The notes: generated by a model not told the origin, from the sequence alone. Positions 20,440 through 34,479 are shown, counted from the stretch's first letter. The stretch is 64,000 nt of DNA from Temnothorax longispinosus (GCF_030848805.1 NC_092364.1:12921650-12985649); one strand, 5' to 3'. A program made the numbers and translations.

Positions 20440-21009
20440 TTGTATGTATTTGTAATTTATGTATTGTAATTCAGTATTTGAAAACATGTAGATATTTACA
20501 AAAATGTATATACATTTAATCTATAAGTTTTAAATATATTAACGATATATATTAATAATATTAACGAAATATTATAAAAATATTTTTAATTTTATAAGAG
20601 AGTGACTGATATATCAATGGTGTCAATGAAAATGAATTATTGTGATTTATTTTCGGGTAAAAGTACTTTAGAATTGTCTTTTGTTGATTATATTGCGTAT
20701 ACGAGAAGTGTATCGTTCGAGAAAAAAATGTGGAGTTTTTTTTATCCATATATTTTTTACCTAAGTATTAATATTAATACAAGTTAGTCTCTTTAAAATT
20801 TTGCATCGATATTTTTTTGTAATTATGTAAACTAAGAATTTGTTTTATTTTTTAATATATGGATATTTCTTGTGTATATGGATTAATGTCGTCATCATGG
20901 ATTAATAACATCATTTTCTGTACAGTGAGAAAAGAAACGAATATTTTGAAGAATAAGATTGCGCAATAAACAATGGACGATAATTCGTAACACGATTAAT
21001 ATGATACAA
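20440..21009. other. Intergenic space between convergent genes
   Basis: 570 bp of AT-rich sequence holding the 3' UTRs of both genes. No additional gene or repeat seen. Confidence 0.6.
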
Positions 21010-22403
21010 TTAATTTTTATAAAGATTCGCAAAACCTTCAGCAGGTTGTTGAAGCCAGTTTTCCTTGGAATAATATACATGTTTCGTCTCAATCACGTGA
21101 AAAGTGTAAGCGTGCCTCGATGTCTCACTCTTGTTTGAATAAGAAAAGTGGACCACCTGGCCGTGGATAAGAATACAAGTTCCTTTGCGTACTGGTACTG
21201 GTCTGAAATTACTTAATGGATAGCAAGGCGCCGCTCTGTCGAAAATTAGTAACTCTTGGGAATTCGGATCTTTGTTTCTCATATAACGCCTGTGCACTCC
21301 GCTCTGATGTGAGCCCGGAGCGATCCATAGACATCCGTTTTCTAGCGTTGCATCCTCCAATGCAATCCAGAAACCCAGGAGTTTCACCGGTTCAACATAT
21401 AAATATGATGCGTCCTGATGCATCGTAACTGCAAGGAAATAACAATTATGTTCGGCTTAATGTTGCAGTAGTTATTACATAATAGTGTATTTTTGTTAAA
21501 TTACATATTTTTATTTCAGTTAAATAATTCTCATGCGCATTGAGTTATATAAATATAATTATGAGAATTATTTAATTACCTTCCGAGCCTATTCCGGGAT
21601 TTTTGTAAATGTACATTGATTGGCATACGACTGGTTCCTCGTAGTCTAATTGGAAAGCAACTTCTTTGACTCTCTCATCGAACGTGTACTTTTTGAAAGT
21701 AGGGTGTAACCAATGAAGAGCGTGGCCTACCTGGAAATTATTAAGTCACCGTAAAATAATTTGAAATTATTTCAAAATATCTTCGTAGGAATTGATTTAA
21801 CTAGAGGTACGGCTCTTTTGAGATAGTTTACTTTGTTTAATGACACTCTTGGATGAACCTTCAATTTCCCGTCCTCTTCCAGAGCTTCAGTCTCAAAGAA
21901 AACACTTATTTTATTGGCACTATCCAAAAAATACTTATCCTTATTCTGAAATAAGATCATATAATCATTACTTCCGTTAACATTAATATTGACTTTTATT
22001 TGTTTAACATTCACAGGAAATTAAGTCTCGAAATTAATGAAAATATAGTTTTACATTAATACATAATACAGTGATACATACAAAGAATAAATTTATGTTT
22101 TACAAAATTTATTCTTTGTACGTATCTACCTTCTTTGATAAAAATCGTTTTTAAGTATTCACAAGTTATACGTTGTACGATCATCTCTGACTGATTCTGA
22201 ATCGCCATATTAATATTTATACGCTTTATACTGTTAAGTTTCACAATTGCTTATATTCTTATCACCTGTTGTAACTGTATCGTATTGAATACTTTTCGTT
22301 CCGATTCAGGTGGCAATTTATTCGTTAATTCTTCTCCACAAGCTCTCAATTCTTCGATCTCTTCCGGTCGAAAGAAGTCCTCCAAAATGACGTAGCCATT
22401 TTT
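21010..22403 (-). CDS. PHYHD1: PHYHD1-like Fe(II)/2-oxoglutarate dioxygenase, 5' exon missing
   Basis: Four exons (22266-22403, 21832-21945, 21580-21730, 21010-21428) splice in frame to 273 residues plus stop; human PHYHD1 has about 291. The first visible exon starts NGYVILEDFFRPEE. Next come DSANKISVFFETEAL, then VGHALHWLHP and QSMYIYKNPGIG. The last exon has the iron-binding MHQDASYLY (HxD), EDATLENGCLWIAPGSHQSG, the distal His in LIHGQVVHFS and the 2-oxoglutarate Arg in SRHAYTFHV. All catalytic residues are present, so it should be active. The family hydroxylates small substrates; for PHYHD1 the natural substrate is unsettled. A phase-0 upstream exon with the ATG was not found; the frame at 22691-22900 does not match phase. 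Confidence 0.9.
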
Positions 22404-22904
22404 CTGAAACTTAATTTAAAAGCATAATTAATATATAAATATTATTTTGGCATTTTTATACATATATAAGCTAATAAAATAAGTGGTTTAAAATACCATA
22501 TCTTTTTTTTAATTACAAGCGCGGAAAGAAATAAGAAATGATAATGTGTAAGAGAAGTCGCTTTCCATTATATATTATATTCATAAATTAAAAAAATGGA
22601 TTTATATAAAAAATAAATATACATAAGATATAGATGTGCGGAAGAACTAAAAAAATATTTATCCATTTTCCGGAATAATCTGCAGTCTCTTTACTTGAAT
22701 TTCATAGCATCATTAACGTCAACGTAAAAATTTGAATTTTGTAGTAAAAGTTGAATGAATCTGAGAACAACGAATCGCTTATTCGATTTATTGCCGGGAT
22801 AAGATAAGCGGTAATTGAAGGTCGTCGGTTCGAAATTTAAAGAAATTTTGTTTCCGGTCATTTGATCATCTGACCGATCAATGTCGTAGTTTCGTTGCAC
22901 CTTG

Positions 22905-22946
22905 CACCACGATGTTTTGAGTGATAGACTACGATTCTATAAATAG
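22905..22946 (-). promoter_or_regulatory. Possible core promoter of the dioxygenase gene
   Basis: On the minus strand a TATTTATAG box (22935-22943) sits about 25-30 bp before an AT-CACTC-like start region. It points toward the dioxygenase exons, about 500 bp upstream of the first one I can place. Weak, position-based call. Confidence 0.3.
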
Positions 22947-22949
22947 ATC

Positions 22950-23232
22950 ACGACCGATAAAGCCATCTAAGAATAAACCCATGGGCATTGCCTGCTTCAG
23001 AGGGGAAACGCACGCCCAGAGTTCCTACGTTTTTCCGTTTCACACCTATCGCATTCCATGCTTCGCGTCAGCGCCGATCATGCAATCAGATTGCGATGCG
23101 CATACATCCGTTAAAAAAGCGGCAAATTGTTTTGTTACCGGTTAAGATAGTTCGACATGTATTACGTGTGTCAGACGTTTCAGATTAGTCCAAGGTGGAA
23201 AAAACACGTGGAAAAAAAATATTTTTTTATAA

Positions 23233-23263
<31 letters not shown>

Positions 23264-26200
23264 TATAATCTTGCATTTCTCTTAATTATTATCTAATATC
23301 TTAACGGCTTTGTTTTCTCATTTGTGGCGCTGTTTATATTCAGCTTTCGAAAAAATATTTTTCTTAATAATTAGGCTACGTCGGCGTCGCGTTGTTTCAT
23401 TTCCCCATTTTTTATCCGCCGATAATTTTATCCAATTTTCAGAAATTTATTTTTATTAACCGGTTATCATGCGTGCGCGACGTGTCATTAAGACTCGTAG
23501 TCTAAATAAATTATATATAAATAAAACGTTTGCGCAACAGAGATCGTCGCGTACATCGTAGTTTGGTGATTCACGTATCGGTATATAGATATACAATCTC
23601 ACACGCTAGTTGGCAGAGGCCTTTCCGTGTTATCTCACATGCGAGTGCGCGTCAAAACGGGTGTTTCGAAATTGCAAAACGCCGTTAAAAGCGAAACGTC
23701 ACTTCGTGCGGCATTTAATTCGCTGAACGGTTTTACGAGCAATTCCCCTAAGAGCCGAGACGTACGTTCGTCTTCTTGTTGCATATTCGTTAATCGTTTG
23801 ATTTACGATCGAACGGACGTTTAGAGGGCCGACAAAGTTGCCAGAAAAAAAAATAAGGAAGCTGCATTCGGCAAAATTCTAAAACTTGCATGTCAAAACG
23901 AAACCTCTCCGCGGTGCGATGTTAGTAGATGCGGTCGGGAAAAAGGTGTGCCGGGCGCGCGGTATTTTTAGCGTTCGAAACGGCGGGATATCGGTCGTAA
24001 ACATTGCCGAAAGTCACATCGCGCGATCGTAGGAAGTCCCGCGCTTGTCATTCGTTCGAAAGCTACACGGTCTCTTCCTCATTCCGGTGACGGCTCGCCG
24101 CTCGGGAAAAACGCGCGTCGCAATAGACACCACGGGGAACGCAGAACGCTCGCGGGTATCTTCGAAAAATCCGCAATTTATGTGCGCCATTTTTACGTTT
24201 CGATTACGGCGAAACGCATTATTGCATCGCCACAATATAATGCATTTCCTGCGATAAAGGAGAAATATCGCTCGGCGCAGTAGCAATTTTATTTAAGACA
24301 ATGATATCTGCAATCTTCTCTGCTTTGTGCTGCCCTCAGCTGAGCTCTGGCCTTCGAATTGTCACAACCGCTCGCAAACAAAGAGATTACACATCGATCT
24401 TTTTTATGACAGCCGTACATACATCAATCACTCTTTTTCTCGAGATGATAGTTAATAATGAAGACGCAAGAAACGATAGATTTGTAGAATATATTTCATC
24501 TTCATCTCTGACAATGATTTCTCACCCCATATTTAACCGAGTATTCAACAGCATTGCTGTGAATATATTGAATTGACATTTAATTCTTCCGCCAATATAT
24601 GTGAGATTTTTCTAAAACTTCAGGTCAAACGTTTATTAAAATATTGAGCAGCGATACAAGAAAAACGAAAAAAAAGGTTTCTTGAGAAAGTAAGTTGTAA
24701 AATTTAACGAAGTCCATCACGATTAACATTTTACGTTTTATTCATTCTGTTATATTGACCAGATAGTATAAGTTTTACGTAACAACGCGATAAAGATTAA
24801 AATTTACGATTTTAATGTGGAATTTTTCCTTTTATTTGCCACAGTTATGGTGATAAGAGACCGAATGATGTAATTTGAAACGGTTATTTCAATAATGAAT
24901 TTTTTTGGATATAAATGTAATCAACAGATTATTTGAGGTTTTTCGTTTAATTTGCCACAGTTTATCAAGTTAAACTCCCTTAAGTTAAGAAACCGTTGTT
25001 TGAATGATTTAATTTAAAACGGTTGTTTCAATAATATAGTTTGGATGTAAATGTAATTAACGGATTATTAATTACTTTTCAAATTTAATGAGATAAGAAA
25101 ATATATGTATGTCTGTGTGCGTACACACAAATTAATTTTATTATTTTATAAATATACCTAACACACAAAATATATGAGAGGATATACATTCTTTCTTATT
25201 AAATATATTTATAAAATAATGAAATTAATTTATACATATACACATATATACCTACACGGAAAAAAATAAAGTTGCTTCAATTAAACGTCGACGTCACGGG
25301 CTGCCACAAGCATAAATAGTTAATTCAATTGGATATTATTAGACCAAATATTTAAATTATTAAAACAATTAAGTATCTGATGTTTTTTGTTCATTAATAT
25401 TGATGTTGCATCAATAAATTTTATCTCAATAACACTGTTGATACAAAAAATGATGCTGTTGATACGTCATTTTTTTCCGCGTATAAAGTAGGTTGCGGTG
25501 TTCCAGACGAAAGTTATATCGTTCAAAGATGAAGGACAAATAATGGTAAAATCAATTTTCGGAAAAAATTTTTTTTTTCAAAATCACATAAATTTCATCG
25601 CCATTTTTTAAATAGAATTGATTATTTTACATAATATAATTCTTCTCTAATATCAAAAAATTAATAGTTTGCGAGATATTTTATATTCCGTATCAAAATG
25701 TGCCAGAATAAAGTACAAAATATCTCAAACTATTAATTTTTTGATAACTCTACCTTAATACTTTTATATGCAGAATAACTGGAAGAATCATATTATGTAA
25801 AAAAAATCATACAATTCTACTTTAAAATATGACGATGGTCTTCATGTGGGTTTAAAAAGTCGATTTTTTCAACTTTCGTCTGGAACACTTTTCTTTTAAA
25901 TGTTTCGCTTTTCAAGCTATTCAAGTGTCTCAATTTAAATGCTGTGTATATAACACATACGCAGTTAATTGATTTCTGTAGTACTGATTCGGTTTGCGAG
26001 CATAAGAATTTTAAAGCCGCGTATATATAAGCACCTCGCGAGCGAATTCGATAGCCAAACTCGCGCGGGCATACTACGTTTATTAACATTAACAAAGTTA
26101 TATGCGTGCGAAGCACATCCCGAAAATAGCGTATGGCTAGTCGTTGTTGACAGGTGGGTGGTTGGGCTACGTCATTTCCCCTTGTCGTCGACATTTTTCT

Positions 26201-28367
26201 GAAATTTCGTCCGTATATACGAATGACTCAAGCCATCCGCGAAAGCGCTGAATCGCGTGGATAGAAATAGAATGGAATTACGGGATATGTAGGGTTCGTG
26301 GGCGTTCATCATCCGTCGTTTGCCTCTTATCTCGCAGCGCAATTACCAAGGATCAAGGTCGCCTACGGTATTTCGAATTAATTTGAGTATATATGTCGAA
26401 TTCGCGAAGAGTACTTAAGTTAAAAACGTCCTAAAGGTCCTCAGATCCTATACTTCCTTCCAACCTTTTGGTCATATCGATAAAAAAAAGATGAAAAACG
26501 AAGATTTTATTAATAATAATGGTAAATTTTGATAATAAATAAGAAATGTGAGGCTTGTTTTAACCGATTCACAACTCTAACTCTTAAAAACAAAAGATTA
26601 TTATCGGGCAGTGTAATTAATGTAATTACCATCTGTGCCTAACCGTAAACAACACTCAACTAGACGCTACGACTAAAATAGCGTCGGGAATGATGAACGA
26701 CATAGATTAATAGTAGGTCAATATAGATCAACGAGTAGGATATTTCACGTGATAAATTATCATCGGTGATGATTGTAAACACATTTCTTCTTTCGTCCAG
26801 AAATAAAATGATTTCACTATCTTTCGCGTGATTCCTAGAAAACTGATTAAAATCGTTATCCGCGGATCGCGTTTCTGGAGGAAATGTGTCAAAAAAATGT
26901 GATTTAAAAACAAAATTGTTTTTAGGCTCTCGCATTCTCCGTTCCACTTACAGCGAAAATGTCAGTAACTATAACTGGAAGCGCGAAGATAAATCGTGAT
27001 ATTTTAACGCGCAAACATTCACTCCTTAATTGATGCGAATATCACCGAATTCACATATGTATAATTAAGCATGACAATACAACGCAGAATGTTATATAGA
27101 TAATCGCGTTCCGTTAATTTTAATCTTCTTAGGCAACATTTATTATATCTTTTCCTCTTATTATTTCGAGCAATTAAAAACGTCAAAAAAAGTTTTACTT
27201 TACGATAATCATCTTCCAGAAATACAAAATGTTCGAAATGTTTTAAAATCTTTTATCTTCTATTATTTTTTGATATCTTTTTATACGAAAGAGATATTCT
27301 TTCTCGTTGGAGGGCGGTTTTTAATTACTTAAAATATGGATCTCTTCGTGTGATAAAACACGCTGTCTATTCATTACATAACGCACCCAAAATGAAAGAA
27401 TTATTGGAATATGTGTGCGCCTTTTTTCCCTTTTTCTACTGGAACAAGAATAGACTTTTCGTTGAATCTTTCCGTTGGTCCCAAGTATATGTAAAACATA
27501 CACAGCGATAATATATGTTGCCCATTTGGTCTCTTTCGTTAAGATTTAAAAATAGTCTCCAAAATTCTATAGTGACAAGAAAAGATCATTCGGATCATCA
27601 TAAATGGTCAAGCGATAAGGCATAATTCGATAACAACGTTTTGTTTTTACGAAATCCTCAGCTTCTCCGCGACTACGATTCGGTTTGTGAATATCGTTCT
27701 TGAAATAATTAATAAAAATTTCTCGCAGATGCAGAGGAAATTGATTCCAAAATTCGAAATCTTTCAGAACAATTCGCAATTATACGCACGCATGTAATTA
27801 AACGTTTAACTCTCTTCTTTTATTCTTATAGTTTTCCGTAAAAAAGAAATACAATTTCCGCAAAAAATAACTTTATATTTTTTAATATATTTTTTTTAAT
27901 ATACACATATTTATATTATTATATTGTTAGTTACATATAGATATTATTATTGAAAATAATGTTCATATATTACAGCTTTTAAATAAAGGATTGTAATTAT
28001 AATAAACTGATAAAATTTAGAAAGCAATAATTTAAGAAATTGGGTTTAAAATATTCAAGTATTAAGGAACATTAATTGTCTACTTTTTTATTATTATAAA
28101 TTGCTGAAGTATTATTTCTTATTGTTGCAAAAACATTGGAAAAGAAAGAGAAAAGAAGACAGAGAAAGAGTTAAATCTAAGCTATTAATTTAAATAATAT
28201 ATATAAGATATTAATTCTTTACAACAGGCAATGCAACAAAAATATAATCGTAAACGTGCGATATAAAAGTGAAAGTAAGTCAGAAATAAGTCGTTAGCAA
28301 GATACGTTTCGATAGAACGACAGATTATTCAAGTCATAGTTATTCCCGCCGTTTACCCGCGCTTGCC

Positions 28368-28405
<38 letters not shown>

Positions 28406-28550
28406 TATCACATTGACCTCCGAACCGAGTGGTCCGGTCAATTATGTCATCTCGTATGGCATGAACTCCAGTGACGCCGTTAGTAAACGACTACATTGTG
28501 TGCCCTCATTTCTCAGTTCGTTGATGCAATCGTTAGAGGCTCATCGTTAA
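22950..28550. other. Non-coding region, no gene supported
   Basis: It holds (AT)n at 23241-23268, a CpG-dense patch at 23870-24260, and AT-rich sequence with short open frames that lack splice structure or recognisable domains. The CpG-dense patch has open frames on both strands, which GC content alone explains. It could be intronic or regulatory. Confidence 0.45.
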
Positions 28551-28554
28551 GGTC

Positions 28555-28850
28555 GTTCTACATTAGTCGCAAGCAATCCATATTGTCGCAAGACGCAAGA
28601 GGCGCTTTTACACTGCAATCACAAGTCACAGCCAATCAAAGAAGAGATTTGTTGTAAAAATGTCATTATCAACATGTCCTAAGCAAGCAGAACTGCTAGT
28701 AGCACAAGTAAATAGTATTGCTTTCTTCGCAAGCAGTACTACTTCCGGTCGTAACGTAGTCGCAAATAGTAATCACAAGGTTTGACCAAATCCAAAATTT
28801 GCGTCTTTGCGACATGTGAATACGAGCAGTCGAAAAAATGTATACAATTC
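28555..28850. repeat. Degraded palindromic MITE remnants
   Basis: It starts after TTAAGGTCGTTCTACATTAGTC, contains a CCAAT box (CAGCCAATCAAAG) and a small inverted repeat around GCAAGCAGTACTAC. No intact partner end was found. Confidence 0.4.
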
Positions 28851-28852
28851 TA

Positions 28853-28980
28853 TGGGAGCTTTCCAGCAAGCGACACAGGTTGACACAAACATCATTCTAT
28901 CTTCCTTTTTTTAGCAATGAGTAACAAAGACAAAACAACACTTGTGTCGACTTGTGTCGCTTGCTGGAAAACTTCCTATA
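28853..28980. mobile_element. GGGAGCTTTCCAGCAAGCG palindromic MITE, copy 1
   Basis: The arms are GGAGCTTTCCAGCAAGCGAC and its near complement. A second copy of the same family lies at 49866-49985. Confidence 0.85.
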
Positions 28981-29172
28981 ATTCCTTAATTACATACGTA
29001 AAGCCGAATGACTCGATTTTTACTAAAAGTAGATGCAACATACCGTAAACTAAAAAATATATATCTTTAATTTTGATGTACAAAAATTGAACATTTATCG
29101 ATTGTTATATTTTCACCGCAATACAAGAGTTGTACTTCTCATTTTGCGGATATTTCATTATTATCATTATTA

Positions 29173-29174
<2 letters not shown>

Positions 29175-29218
<44 letters not shown>
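29175..29218. repeat. (TC)n microsatellite
   Basis: Uninterrupted TC dinucleotide run of about 44 bp. Confidence 0.95.
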
Positions 29219-29220
<2 letters not shown>

Positions 29221-29245
29221 CCCCTCCCTTTCCTCTTTCTCTTTT

Positions 29246-29747
29246 GGGATCCTAAACCAAAGGCCGAACTACGACGGAATGCACCTTCATCTAAACGGAA
29301 TTGAAAAGTCGATAATTTTGATCGTTTTCTGTGTCACCGGCCTATATCTGCCCTTGCATAGACAAGGATAGACAAGATTATTGTACCTAGCTACAGTGCA
29401 CAATAATAGATCTACACGCATAACTTTTTTGTTAGGTGTCTAATCCTAATTCTGAGAACCGTATGGTATTTCTTGATGTAATCCACCTTCCACGGTCTCA
29501 TTTTGTAACAACAAATTGTAAAATTTTTATATGAAGCAAATGTTGTCACGAGTCGACGTCTTATTAATTGTCTGCATTTCTGAAATTATTTTCGTTCTTG
29601 GTATAAACTCAACCACCGTGGAGAGCATTAGCGCATATACTTTAACTTTGGAGAAGAATTTTTTTAAATCCATAAAGTCACAGTAAAAAGATATGCGTTT
29701 AGTAAAGATGTTGGTATTACAGACGGCTTTAAGATCTCCTATAAAGG
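29246..29747. repeat. Diverged copy of the 9.1-kb TTAA family
   Basis: It starts GGGATCCTAAACCAAAGGCC and ends ACAGACGGCTTTAAGATCTC. The order of internal blocks (GTCACGAGTCGACG, then TTTAGTAAAGATG, then GGTATTACAGACGGCTTT) follows the element at 9079-9599 with heavy divergence. Flanking TTAA is lost. Confidence 0.6.
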
Positions 29748-29749
29748 AC

Positions 29750-31248
29750 ATGTTAAAACTTCAAGCCATATGTACATTTCTACTCTTATCATCCATAAAT
29801 CTTAAAACAATAAATATATATTAAAAATGTTTATTATTCCATCCATTGTTGCATTCGTTACTCTATCGAAAAAAAATGTCAATATATTTCGAATAAATTG
29901 GTATATCTTGACGAAGAATCATTCAATCAAAATTTTTGTCAAAAACGTCATCGATTAAATTACCGTCCACGTGTCAGACTCGACGACACGAGGGCGACGC
30001 GAATCTCCTTTTGTCCTACAGGAAGGCGGTGCGGTGTACGGGAAAACAATTCTCACGAGTATTTTTCAGTTCCGTGTGGGACTCACCTGCGCGCGAATGT
30101 CTTTCATCCCGGTGCACGTGTTATCGCAGCGTAGTCGAATCGCGGTGAATCTCGAACCTGTTCGCTGATACACGATGTGACAGAGTGAGACCGGAACACG
30201 TCTGCAGCCGAGTGCTCGCACCAAATGACTAGGTGAGCCCGTGGATACTGCGAAGTCCGTGTCTGGCCGACGACTCGGGCTTGTGCGAGCATAGCGAGAT
30301 CGATGCGTTGTTCCGCCGGAATATCACACTAGCATCTTTGATTTTTCCGCACAGATCCACCAGAATTTATCACCTGACAAAAAGTCAGGGGACCCTCGGT
30401 GATACTGACAACTGACGTTGCGGACGATTTATCTCAAACATGCGTTCGCGATGCGTCATTCAGATAACTATATCTTCCTCACGAAGATATTGCACTTTCG
30501 TGCAAGAAGATAGTCACGTGTTAAAAAGTTAATTATATTTAAGTTGATTATTCATCACGCATGATTTGATATTACGCTCGCAGACAAAATTAATCTCGAA
30601 GTGAATTCCAAACTTTATGAAGATATTATAAAGAAAAGTTCGTTTAAATTCGTTTCTCAATTGAGTTTACTTATCAACATGCTAAATACATTCCGTACGT
30701 TTTTTATGGTTTTATTTAATGTTGAGAACAGTTTAATTTCTAAATTATAACTGTTATAAAAATTCGATACACATGTAGGTATACACTTCTTTACGATAAT
30801 TAAAAAAGTTATAGCAAGTCATGGTTATTTTGACGAAATGACATGGCATAATCATGCAATAAATTGTTAAGGTAAGATAACTAATGTTTAAAACGATAAT
30901 ACCTCTGTCACTCTTTTTTTAATTATTCGCGTGTAAGTACTCATATACAGATAAAAAAATATTGTATTATTTATGGAAAGAGAAGTCTTTACTTTAATGA
31001 AGAAAGTACATATAATCATACATTATCATTGACGATAATTATTCAATGTTAATTAAATCATTAACATCTTTGTTTTTTTTCTTAAAATATTCCTATCAAA
31101 GCATAAAAGAACAGTACTAAAATTAAATTTTATAACATTTATAACATTTATGTATGTCTTTCTTTATTAAAATAATGATTTTCCTTTCCATTAAGCGAAT
31201 ACTTTTGACCGGTCCTGTATATTATAGATTTTTAGTAAGATATATACA
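29750..31248. other. Non-coding region, CpG-dense at 29990-30420
   Basis: No gene supported. The CpG-dense block yields several overlapping open frames on both strands without domains or paired splice sites. The rest is AT-rich. Confidence 0.45.
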
Positions 31249-31249
31249 T

Positions 31250-31942
31250 ATGGTCTAAAAAAAAAGTTTCGGGACTGGCAATACTGCGCGCGCCAGGATG
31301 ACAATATTGTTGAATCGCGGGTGAAGTATTATAGCTGAGACATTTGTTTAATTTAGTAGAAAGCTTCGTCAGAATTGGTTGCGACTCATAGCGCATTTTC
31401 ATCGTATGTGTATCGATACATAATGTCAAAGACGTTAAAATTGGGACAGCGTATGTGAGCATTAAGTTCTACTATAAATTTGGAAAAAAAATGCAACTGT
31501 GACATTCAAAATGCTAGAATTTGGCGTCCGAACTTCGCTGAACGCAGCAGTTGGCGTTTTCAGCACGACAACGCACCCGCGCAGCTCGAGTATCATTGTA
31601 AAGACGCTTTTGGCAAAGAAGGAGATATCAGTGTTGGAACACTCTCCCTACTCTCCGGACTTGGCCCCTGCGGACTTTATATTGCTCCTCAAACTGAAAA
31701 CCGTCCGGAAGGGAAGATATTTCGAGAACGTCAATGATAGTCAAAGAAATGCAACCGCCGAACTCAACAGCCTCTCTTACGACACGTACATTTAAACAAG
31801 CATTCCAAAATTTGTACAAGCAATGTCATCGATGTGTAAACGTTGCCGGGGAATATATTGAAAATTAAAAAGGTTTATTTGATTTTATGTTACGTATTGC
31901 AATTTTTTTATTTTATTAGAAACTTTTTTGTCAGATTGTGTA
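31250..31942 (+). mobile_element. Second mariner element, deleted and frameshifted
   Basis: The left end reads TGGTCTAAAAAAAAAGTTTC and the right end GAAACTTTTTTGTCAGATTG, near complements. The transposase is present only as fragments, and the element is about 690 bp. Confidence 0.75.
31530..31866 (+). pseudogene. Mariner transposase fragment
   Basis: Two frames share the remains. One has FQHDNAPAQ, the HDNAP motif with a catalytic Asp. The other has LEHSPYSPDLAPADFILLLK, the YSPDLAPxD motif. A frameshift separates them. A C-terminal segment ending GEYIEN follows near 31860 in another frame. The N-terminal half is missing. Confidence 0.85.
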
Positions 31943-31944
31943 TT

Positions 31945-32440
31945 ATAGATTTTTTGTATGCAGTATGAATATACATCTATCCTATCTGTGAATCCAATTA
32001 TACGTAAATCAAATATGTAAATAAATGATTTCTATTTCTATGATATAATAAAATCCTGGTAATGAACGTAGCGTTGGCCTCACGGTTCTTTGCTTATTTC
32101 GCAAGCTCCTGTTTGTAAGCCCAGTTCAGTTGCAACGCGATGCTCTTTTCGCGCTCGGCACTCACGGTCAGTCGGACACTCGGCCATTCGTAACGAACGT
32201 CCAGGAAGTAAAGTTTCGAGAGTCAATTTTTTACAGGCTGCTTCAAAATCAACACGCCGATAAGAATGCATTTCTTTGGAGATGAGCAAAGTATATCAGT
32301 GTCGCAGAACAAATAAACGTGCTTCTTACCTTCTGATTTTACTTCCTGCTTTATATCTTCACATACTGGAATTTGCTCAATTTAATTAAATTAATTATTT
32401 AATTATTGTTTAAGCCGTTAATATTAAATTGAGATCCTAT
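31945..32440. other. Non-coding, no feature recognised
   Basis: Mixed composition; the short minus-strand frame at 32080-32289 has no recognisable domain. Confidence 0.4.
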
Positions 32441-32445
32441 TCTAG

Positions 32446-32570
32446 AATAGTTATTTGTGTAACAAGTGCTGTAAGTTGGAAATTGGACGTGCGGAGTGGA
32501 CGCACGAGCCGGAGGCGAGTGCAATCACCCGCACGTTCAATTTTCAACTTAACACACGTGTTACACACCC
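32446..32570. repeat. GC-rich hairpin 1 (GTGTAAC ends)
   Basis: Imperfect inverted repeat with ends TTTGTGTAACAAGTG and CACGTGTTACACA. The inner arms share AATTGGACGTGCGG. Confidence 0.6.
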
Positions 32571-32581
32571 TATTTTATATT

Positions 32582-32660
32582 ACAAGTGCGTGGAAAGTGG
32601 CCCATTACGAGCGTGTCACGCGCGTAATGTGCCACTTTCCACGCACGTGTGATGTAAAAA
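32582..32660. repeat. Compact near-perfect hairpin 2
   Basis: GTGCGTGGAAAGTGG and CCACTTTCCACGCAC flank a short inner palindrome around CGTGTCACGCGCG. The stem is about 33 bp with a tiny loop. Confidence 0.75.
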
Positions 32661-32799
32661 TGTTTTCTTTATACATATATATTGCACATATATCTATACG
32701 TATGTATGTATTAAACGTGAAACTGAATGATAGCATCACGTGGAAATTATGGAAGGGACTAATTTATCACGTAATGATATCTATACTATTATATAAAAT

Positions 32800-33800
32800 C
32801 CTTACGGGTGGTGTATGTTTGAACGTTAATAACTTGAAAACTATTGGACCGAATTTTTATCACAAGTACATGAAATAGGGCTAGAATTTTCCGGGGAGTG
32901 CTATAGAGTGTGTAGTTTTTCGTTACCGATTTTTTTAATTCTTTTAATTCTTACGGGTAAAAGAATTTAAAAAATCGGTTTTCAAAAAATAGATAACGAA
33001 AAACTATATACACTCTATAGCACTTCCCGGAAAATTCTCCCCCTATTTTATATGGTTTTAATACAAATTCGGTCCAATAGTTTTTAAGTTAAAAACGTTC
33101 AAACATACACCACCCGTAAGAATTAGAAAAATAAAAAAAAAACGTTAACTTAAAAACTATTGGACCGAATTTATATTAGAACCATATAAAATAGGGGTAG
33201 AAATTTCCGGCGAGTGCTATAGAGTGTATAGTTTTTCGTTATCTATTTTCTGGAAACCCATTTTTAAAATTTTTTCAATTCTTACAAGTGGTGTATGTTT
33301 GAACGTTTTTAACTTAAAAACTATTGGACCGGATTTGTATTAAAACCATATAAAATAGGGGTAGAATTTTCCGGGGAGTGCTATAGAGTGTATAGTTTTT
33401 TGTTACCGATCTTCTGAAAACCGGTTTTTCTAATTTTTTTAATTTTTACGCGAAATAATTGACCGAATTTCAAAGAATTATATATGAAATAGGGATAGAA
33501 TTTTCCGGGGAGTGATATAAAATGTATAATTTTTCGTTTCCGATCTTTTTGGAAACTGGTATCAAAATTTTTCCAATTTTTCGGGAATTAATTGCCCGAA
33601 TTTCAAAGAATTGAATTTTGTGATATAAAGTGTATAATTTTTCGTTACCGATTTTTTTGGAAATTGTTATCAGAAACTTTTTGAATTTTTCGGGAAATAA
33701 TTGATCGAATCTTAAAGAATTGTATATAAAACAGAGGTAGAATTTCTCGGAAAGTGTTATAAACTGTATTAGTTTTTCGTTACCGATCTTTCAAAAATTT
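32800..33800. repeat. Direct and inverted repeat array in the Helitron
   Basis: About six diverged copies of a 110-170 bp unit. The unit runs from GGTGGTATGTTTGAACG-like sequence through ACTATTGGACCGAATTT to GGGGAGTGCTATAGAGTGTA. One copy (33000-33125) is inverted relative to the first, giving a long foldback. Confidence 0.8.
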
Positions 33801-34156
33801 TATTAATTTTTCGAGGATGGGTTTAATTGCCACGATGTGTATTATTTTTCGATAACAATTTATTTTTTTATGTAGGATAAGTTGTTTATTTCACATATGT
33901 GAACAGTCACTTCAATTCGTGGCTTTCGTGACTGTCGCGAGTGATAGAAAAGTTATTGGAGTTTTCTTGCAATAACCTGCAGTTAAAACGAGAGAAACAA
34001 CTTATTCGATTTTTATATAAATAAGATTATCATTAAAAATTTGGATAAATAAAAAGAAAAGTTTCCAAGAAATAATTTACACAAAAAAGAATGACGCCAA
34101 AGTTTTGTTAAAATATGTGTGTAAAATAATCCAATTTTTCATGAGAGGGAGCGACT

Positions 34157-34436
<280 letters not shown>

Positions 34437-34479
34437 ACTCATGTCCTCCGGGGCGAAGCCCGGGTAACCAGCTAGTTAA

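Noticed and set aside
22056..22244. Open frame between two dioxygenase exons
   Set aside because: The flanking exons join directly in frame and in family order, so this is intronic.
22691..22900. Candidate first exon of the dioxygenase gene
   Set aside because: Its usable donor leaves phase 2, while the next exon needs phase 0, and the frame begins at GTG rather than ATG.
31480..31737. Plus-strand frame as a separate gene
   Set aside because: It carries the HDNAP part of a frameshifted mariner transposase.
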